Source of the DNA: Euphorbia lathyris
Taxonomy: Eukaryota; Streptophyta; Magnoliopsida; Malpighiales; Euphorbiaceae
Direction of reading: 5' to 3'
DNA: 64,000 nucleotides
Assembly (NCBI RefSeq): GCF_963576675.1
Contig: NC_088911.1
Coordinates: 90,177,256 to 90,241,255 of the forward strand
Shown here in pieces: positions 59,667 to 64,000 of the stretch; positions within the stretch are counted from its first letter, which is position 1, and the number at the start of each line of letters is the position of its first letter. Made by a program: the position numbers and the translations under genes. The notes under the pieces were generated by a model. It saw nothing but the letters and a program-made list of their open reading frames with translations. It searched no databases and was not told the DNA's origin.

Positions 59667-60570
59667 GACGCTAAATTATTAATCGTAAATCTATTAAAAT
59701 TTGACGAAACTATCAAAATCAAACTAACTTAAAATCATACCTGTAATATTTTAAAGATAATTTGGGTATAAAATTTCGTTACCAAAATGTCGCCGTCGGT
59801 CACCGAGAAAATGAATCAGTGTAATCCGCTGACAGTTGATCCAAAACCTCGTCGTCAATCACCGATTATTAATCGACGTAATCCGTTAACAACCAAACAA
59901 CGAACCTCTCTCTTTTCCTTACCATCCTTATGTATCTTAATTAAGTTTCGTATCTTCCCCAATACCCAAACTAAAAACACTCTCTTTTTTTATATCCCTA
60001 AAGAACTCCTTTATAAACCATAGCTAATTAATTTATAATAGATGGTGTATGATAACCTTTAGACAAGTGGTGTACACATGTTTTATACATGTTTTATACT
60101 TTTAAATACATTGCCACGTATACATCTTTTTGACAACACAACCTCTCTACAAATAAATAGTATAATTTCCTATTCTAATTAACATCATATTTTTTTTATT
60201 ATTTTTTTTTAGTAAGAAAACCCACGTGAAATTAATAATTAAATATATATTTATTGTGACTTCCACTAACAATTATATAATAATTGTAACCTTCTTCATT
60301 TCCCCCAAATGTATGTTTTGATAACTCAATATAACTCAATTAAGTTCTTTTAGTAATTTATATAGTCAACTCGTTTTTTTAATTAAATTAATATTAATTA
60401 TTAATAAAAAGGTCCTCTTTAATTATTAAATGTTATAAAACCTACCTAAAACTTTAAAAACCAATAAATTAAACCCAATAGTATATTTAAATTCGTAATT
60501 AATTAACACTATAAAAATTATATGATAATCTATATCGAAGATTATAATTTTAGACACGGACGTTACAATG

Positions 60571-60854
60571 AAAGTGACAAGAAATAAAATTATAAATCAT
60601 ACATATTTAGTAATGTTTTTTTGTTTAAAAATTGAAAGCCGGTGAGAGAAAATGGGCCCAGATCTCCCAACTATATTGGCACCCTCAAGAACCTTTAACC
60701 CGTATGTGGTCTAAATATTATTAATGAAAAAGAAGACAAGAATACAAGAATAAATGAAACGAAAACAAAATAAAGCAAATCTATACTAGCGAATGTTAGA
60801 ATAATGATCATAAATAAACTAGGAAAATAATCCTAACAAAGAGTCGAGTCTGCA
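60571..60854 (-). pseudogene. LINE-type RNase H remnant, 3' end and tail
   Basis: The RNase H reading frame at 61897-62005 resumes here across the MITE insertion for a few codons to a stop (TAG at 60839-60841). The rest is non-coding tail shared with 33105-33390. Confidence 0.45.
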
Positions 60855-61896
60855 ACTAGGGGCGGAGCCAGGCGAGCGGGGAGGGTCGGCCGACCCTCCG
60901 ACCCCACCTAAAAACCTCTGGGAAGGGGTTTCAACCTTGGCTCTGCCAGATGCTGCCATGGCTGGAGCCCTTCCAGCCATAGCGGCTAAAAGAAGAAGAA
61001 GACTCCTCTTTTTCTTCCATCTCTATAGATAGAATGGAAAGGGCAAAATTGCCCTTTCCATCCTTAATTTTTTTTAAGTTAACCTACATAAAACGTCGTC
61101 GTTTTGTGTAGGTTAACTTAAAACAAATTAAAGATGGAAAGGGCAATTTTGCCCCCTTTCCATCTTTAATTTCTTTCTCCCTTTTCCTTTGTCTTCTACA
61201 CAAATTAGAGATGGATTTGGGAAAAAATTTCCAAATTACTCCACATTTTTTTTTTGAAATTTCAATTGCCTAACTATTTTTTATTCTCATTCAACTTCCA
61301 ACCTTCAAATAATTTTTTTTCATTGTTTATTTTAATTCTAGATTTAGTTTTATAATTTATAAATTAGAGATTATTAAATTGGGGTTTGTTTTGTGAGATT
61401 TCTAATTTATAGTAATATGTTGTTTGCATAGAGATTTTTTTAGTAATTATAATTAATTTAGGAAATTTTAATTTAGGGTATAATTAAAATATTTCTATTT
61501 ACTTTAATTTAAATTATGATTTATTTATTATATTGGGGATTATTAACTGAATTGATATTGTGATATTTAGGGAGTTTTGAATTTAACTAAATAAAATCAT
61601 ATTATAACTAAATATGATAAACTTAAACTATAAATTAAACTAAGAATCTCATTATAACTAAATGCGGTAAAAAAAATCAAATAAAATACTATTAATTTAG
61701 GTATTTTTAGATTTTAGCTCAAGCAATTGCTAGTGAACAGTGAACATATCGGGAAAAAAAAATTCCAAAAAAACTTTTGTATATAAATACACATTTTCAG
61801 CAGAAATCAAATTATTGAAAAAAAAATTCTACCTACAGGGGATCCCCCCCCTCCCTCTCCCCCTCCCCCCGATGTATGAGTCCCGGCTCCGCCATT
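60855..61896. mobile_element. MITE/hAT-like element with GGGGCGGAGCC ends, TSD GTCTGCA
   Basis: The left end ACTAGGGGCGGAGCCAGG and the right end CGGCTCCGCCATT are imperfect inverted repeats. GTCTGCA flanks both sides (60848-60854, 61897-61903). The interior is first GC-rich, then AT-rich, and carries a long hairpin. A C-rich run lies near the right end. No transposase is encoded. A truncated copy is at 33391. Confidence 0.75.
61032..61165. repeat. Long hairpin inside the MITE
   Basis: Inner arms AAGTTAACCTACATAAAACG and CGTTTTGTGTAGGTTAACTT pair around a four-base centre. Outer arms ATGGAAAGGGCAAAATTGCC and its complement extend the stem to about 65 bp. The same hairpin is present at 33570-33698. 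Confidence 0.8.
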
Positions 61897-62005
61897 GTCT
61901 GCAGCTAAGCCATATCGGGTCAACGAATCCGCTACACGGTTGTTTTCCCTATAAATGTGAGTTCCACAAAAGTCCATATCATGTAACGTGGACATCGGTC
62001 ATAAT
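61897..62005 (-). pseudogene. LINE-type RNase H fragment
   Basis: The minus strand reads HIYRENNRVADSLTRYGLAA, the C-terminal signature of the plant RVT_3/LINE RNase H family (family: REANRVADALA). It is cut by the MITE just after this motif. No reverse transcriptase is visible nearby. Confidence 0.6.
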
Positions 62006-62344
62006 ATTTGATTTTGAATTTCAGGATTCATAATTAAAATAAGAGAAAATTTAGAGGCCATGCGTGTAATTACTGAAAGTGGATAAAAGTTACGAAAACC
62101 CAACCAATAACAACAAATATATATAATAAATATTAGATAAAGATTAATAGTTAAATTATTAATTACGCAAAAAAAAAAGTTTTTTTTTGTAGGCACGAAT
62201 TGATTCGTTTAAGAATCTAATCTAATTTTTTTTTTACAAATTTGATGTACATGGATGAAAGCAAATAAAATTAAATAAATAAATAAATAAAAAGTAACAA
62301 GAAGAAAAAGTAAATTTAAGTAATTTTGAAACTAGAAACACGTT

Positions 62345-62600
62345 TGATTAATACCTCATTTCAATTACATCATGTTCTGCATCACATGACGCAATCGAAA
62401 CAACAATTCACTCGCACCCTGCTTCGATTACGTCATGTGTTGCATCACATAACGCATTCGAAACAACATTTGCCTAACACCCGCTCCGATTGCGTCATGT
62501 GTTGCGTCACAATGACGCAATCGGAATAACGGTCGTAACACACTTCAATTGCATCATATGTTGCTGTCACGTGACGCAATCGGAACGGATGTTGTTAATA
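62345..62600. repeat. Hairpin minisatellite with TGACG cores, upstream of F-box copy 3
   Basis: Four units like those at 30729-30985, including GATTGCGTCATGTGTTGCGT followed by CACAATGACGCAATCGG. It ends about 60 bp before the F-box ATG. Confidence 0.8.
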
Positions 62601-62658
62601 AAACCTAGGCTTATCTTTTTCTTTTTGAGTTTGAAAACAGAGGGGGGAAAAGGCGAGA

Positions 62659-63230
62659 ATGTGGGATTTTGTAGCAGATATAGTTGCAGAGATATTATTG
62701 AGGATGCCCATAGACTCCATCATCAGATGCAGTTGCGTCTGCAAATCATTGTACTCCCTTATTAGAAGCCCTAATTTCATTTCAAGCCATCTCCAGCAAA
62801 CCCTTGTCACTAAAAATACTCAAAGTTTTGTTTATCACGAATTTAATGAATATGACAGTAATAGCCACTTATTGTTTTTAAACAATGAAGATGAGTTCAT
62901 AAAAAAAAAATAAAAACAATCAAGATGAGTTCGAGTCTAAGATACTCCGTCTCTCTGCCGATCTCATTTCTAGCTTTAGAGTCGCCTGCTCTTGCAACGG
63001 TATAGTCTGTCTCTTTCATCATCTATTTGAGGAGAAGTTTCTCCTCTTTAACCCTTCAATTCGACATTTTATATCACTTCTTAGATCCAGATTCTCGAGC
63101 CTTCTAGCAACAGGACGGCTTACGGGTTTTGGTTAACCAGGATTATAAAATTTTAGTGATAAACTATATTCACAATTTCAGTGCTGAGATCTACTCACTC
63201 AATTCGAATTCCTGGAGGATATTAAACTAT
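62659..63230 (+). pseudogene. F-box protein pseudogene, copy 3
   Basis: ATG at 62659 opens MWDFVADIVAEILLRMPID. The F-box continues without interruption (SIIRCSCVCKSLYSLIRSPN), unlike in copies 1 and 2. At 62885 a 35-bp insertion with a short duplication (AACAATSAAGATGAGTTC, twice) adds an A-run and a stop, giving 84 residues. Beyond it, frames corresponding to the associated domain survive in pieces up to NYIHNFSAEIYSLNSNSW (about 63225), after which similarity to copies 1 and 2 ends. The intact F-box alone might still bind SKP1. Confidence 0.8.
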
Positions 63231-64000
63231 AAAATCTTATTTTTTCTATTTAAACATGTGCATAGCCTCTTCTACTCGAGAAACAAAACAAAGGTGAAGC
63301 TGGGGATCAAGAAATGGAAAGTGAAGCTGATGATTGGAAATATTCAAAGCATGCGAATAGTGCAGAGCAATGAAGGTATCCGTTTAATATTTGAGTGATG
63401 TTTGGTTCTGTGAGTAATGGCTCTGCTTTAACAAACATCCTTTTTATTCACCTTTGGCAATGAAGTTGTTTTCTTATGCACTCTCTGGTTTCTATAATTT
63501 CGTTTATGTGATGGTAATGCATCAATCTTGGGATTAGCTTGAAACATATCATGAATCACTTGTTGGACAATAAGACCTAAATAATCTTGGAGTTGGTAAT
63601 TTTTCTCAATCAGTTATATATATACTATATATTTGGGTTGCAAGAACCGAGCTTATTTTTCATGTTGTCAAGTGTAAACCCAGGCTCGAAAACATACAAG
63701 TAGTTTTGGAAATCCATTGATGACCAAAACATGTATAGCTTATTGATAATTATGACCAAAACTGATATGATGATCTTTTGATATCTACCTGCTGGTCTCT
63801 GGCTAGATAAAATTCTTCATATTGCTGATCTATTAGCAAAATCTTAACTATTATCTAATCATTTTCTCTCTTTTATTAATATTTGTAGGATAGGAATACC
63901 GATGCTGTAAGTGTTGATTAAAGTCCTTTTGGTTGCCGAAAAGAATCTAACGTAAAGCTGCTGTATTCAATTGTTACTACAGATGAACACATTTTGATAT
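63231..64000. other. Right edge, no feature recognised
   Basis: The frame running on from the F-box piece to 63398 is Lys-rich and has no family resemblance. The rest is AT-rich without visible genes or repeats. Confidence 0.35.

Larger units (their letters stand above)
38210..60567 (-). mobile_element. LTR retroelement with a 209-bp internal region (LARD/TRIM-like), 22 kb with insertions
   Basis: On the minus strand, the 5' LTR (48181-60567) ends GGGTGTGACA. A 4-base spacer follows, then TGGTATCAGAG (48166-48176), the standard initiator-Met tRNA primer site. After about 180 bp of unremarkable sequence there is a purine tract AAGGTGGGTAGAAT (47972-47985), and then the 3' LTR begins TGTAACGTCCGTGTC (47971 downward). 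Nothing is encoded internally. The outer ends at 38210 and 60567 are flanked by ATGCA and ATGAA, a 5-bp duplication with one mismatch. The LTRs belong to the same family as the solo LTRs at 10968 and 13141. Confidence 0.75.
48181..60567 (-). repeat. 5' LTR of the internal-less element, split by a Tat element
   Basis: The LTR runs from 60567 (TGTAACGTCC on the minus strand) to 48181 (GGGTGTGACA). Without the insertion at 49670-59666 and its duplication it is about 2.4 kb, close to the solo LTRs at 10968 and 13141. A TATA-like TTTATAAAGG on the minus strand lies at about 60010, in both LTR copies. Confidence 0.8.

Noticed and set aside
1..64000. tRNA, rRNA or other RNA genes
   Set aside because: None was recognised by eye. 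tRNA-like sequences are limited to retrotransposon primer sites.

Overview
The window is AT-rich plant nuclear DNA, almost certainly from a eudicot. It is accessory sequence rather than gene space. I see no complete single-copy host gene. Nearly every stretch can be assigned to nested transposable elements, degraded fragments of host genes, or tandem repeats. The plant call rests on Helitrons with the ACCCGTGC...GCACGGG hairpin and CTAG end, a Tat-lineage Ty3/gypsy element with two RNase H domains, CACTA and hAT elements, and fragments of SnRK2 kinase, PPR, DRG GTPase and F-box genes.

Layout. (1) 1-1625: 3' part of a Ulp1-type (C48) peptidase gene with one intron, a minisatellite with a 28-bp palindrome, and a short coding tail. 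(2) 1626-9018: a minus-strand Helitron split by a 4.2-kb CACTA element (2379-6571, TSD ATT) that holds SnRK2 exons and a PPR fragment. (3) 9019-15837: a mariner-type MITE, then a solo LTR (TSD ACAAT) interrupted by a Stowaway-like MITE and by a second solo LTR of the same family in reverse (TSD ACTAC). (4) 16-19 kb: an unrecognised two-exon gene fragment and a wrecked gypsy integrase. (5) 19.7-21.2 kb: a hAT-type MITE split by a small Helitron with four tandem 5' ends. (6) 21.7-29.4 kb: a gag-protease-only LTR element whose 5' LTR has lost its promoter. (7) 29.4-35.2 kb: a DRG fragment and a family of decayed F-box genes, each preceded by an array of TGACG-containing hairpin repeats. (8) 35.2-38 kb: a one-ended CACTA, an 850-bp TTACG array and a SINE-like scrap. 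(9) 38.2-60.6 kb: one LTR retroelement with only about 209 bp between its LTRs. One LTR holds a 5.8-kb Helitron with exon-like host sequence, and the other holds a 10-kb Tat element. (10) 60.6-64 kb: a LINE-type RNase H scrap split by a MITE, then a third F-box copy.

How the parts relate. The two LTRs of the 22-kb structure act as each other's empty site, so the Helitron and Tat insertion points can be read to the base. The Tat element has LTRs differing at six sites in 482 bp, yet its pol region has three in-frame stops and other frameshifts. On its other strand it carries a long multi-exon gene matching the plant 'putative gypsy type transposon' family (PF04195). The strongest leads are that antisense gene, the exon-carrying Helitron and CACTA, the repeated 5' ends on all three well-bounded Helitrons, and the hairpin arrays upstream of the F-box copies.
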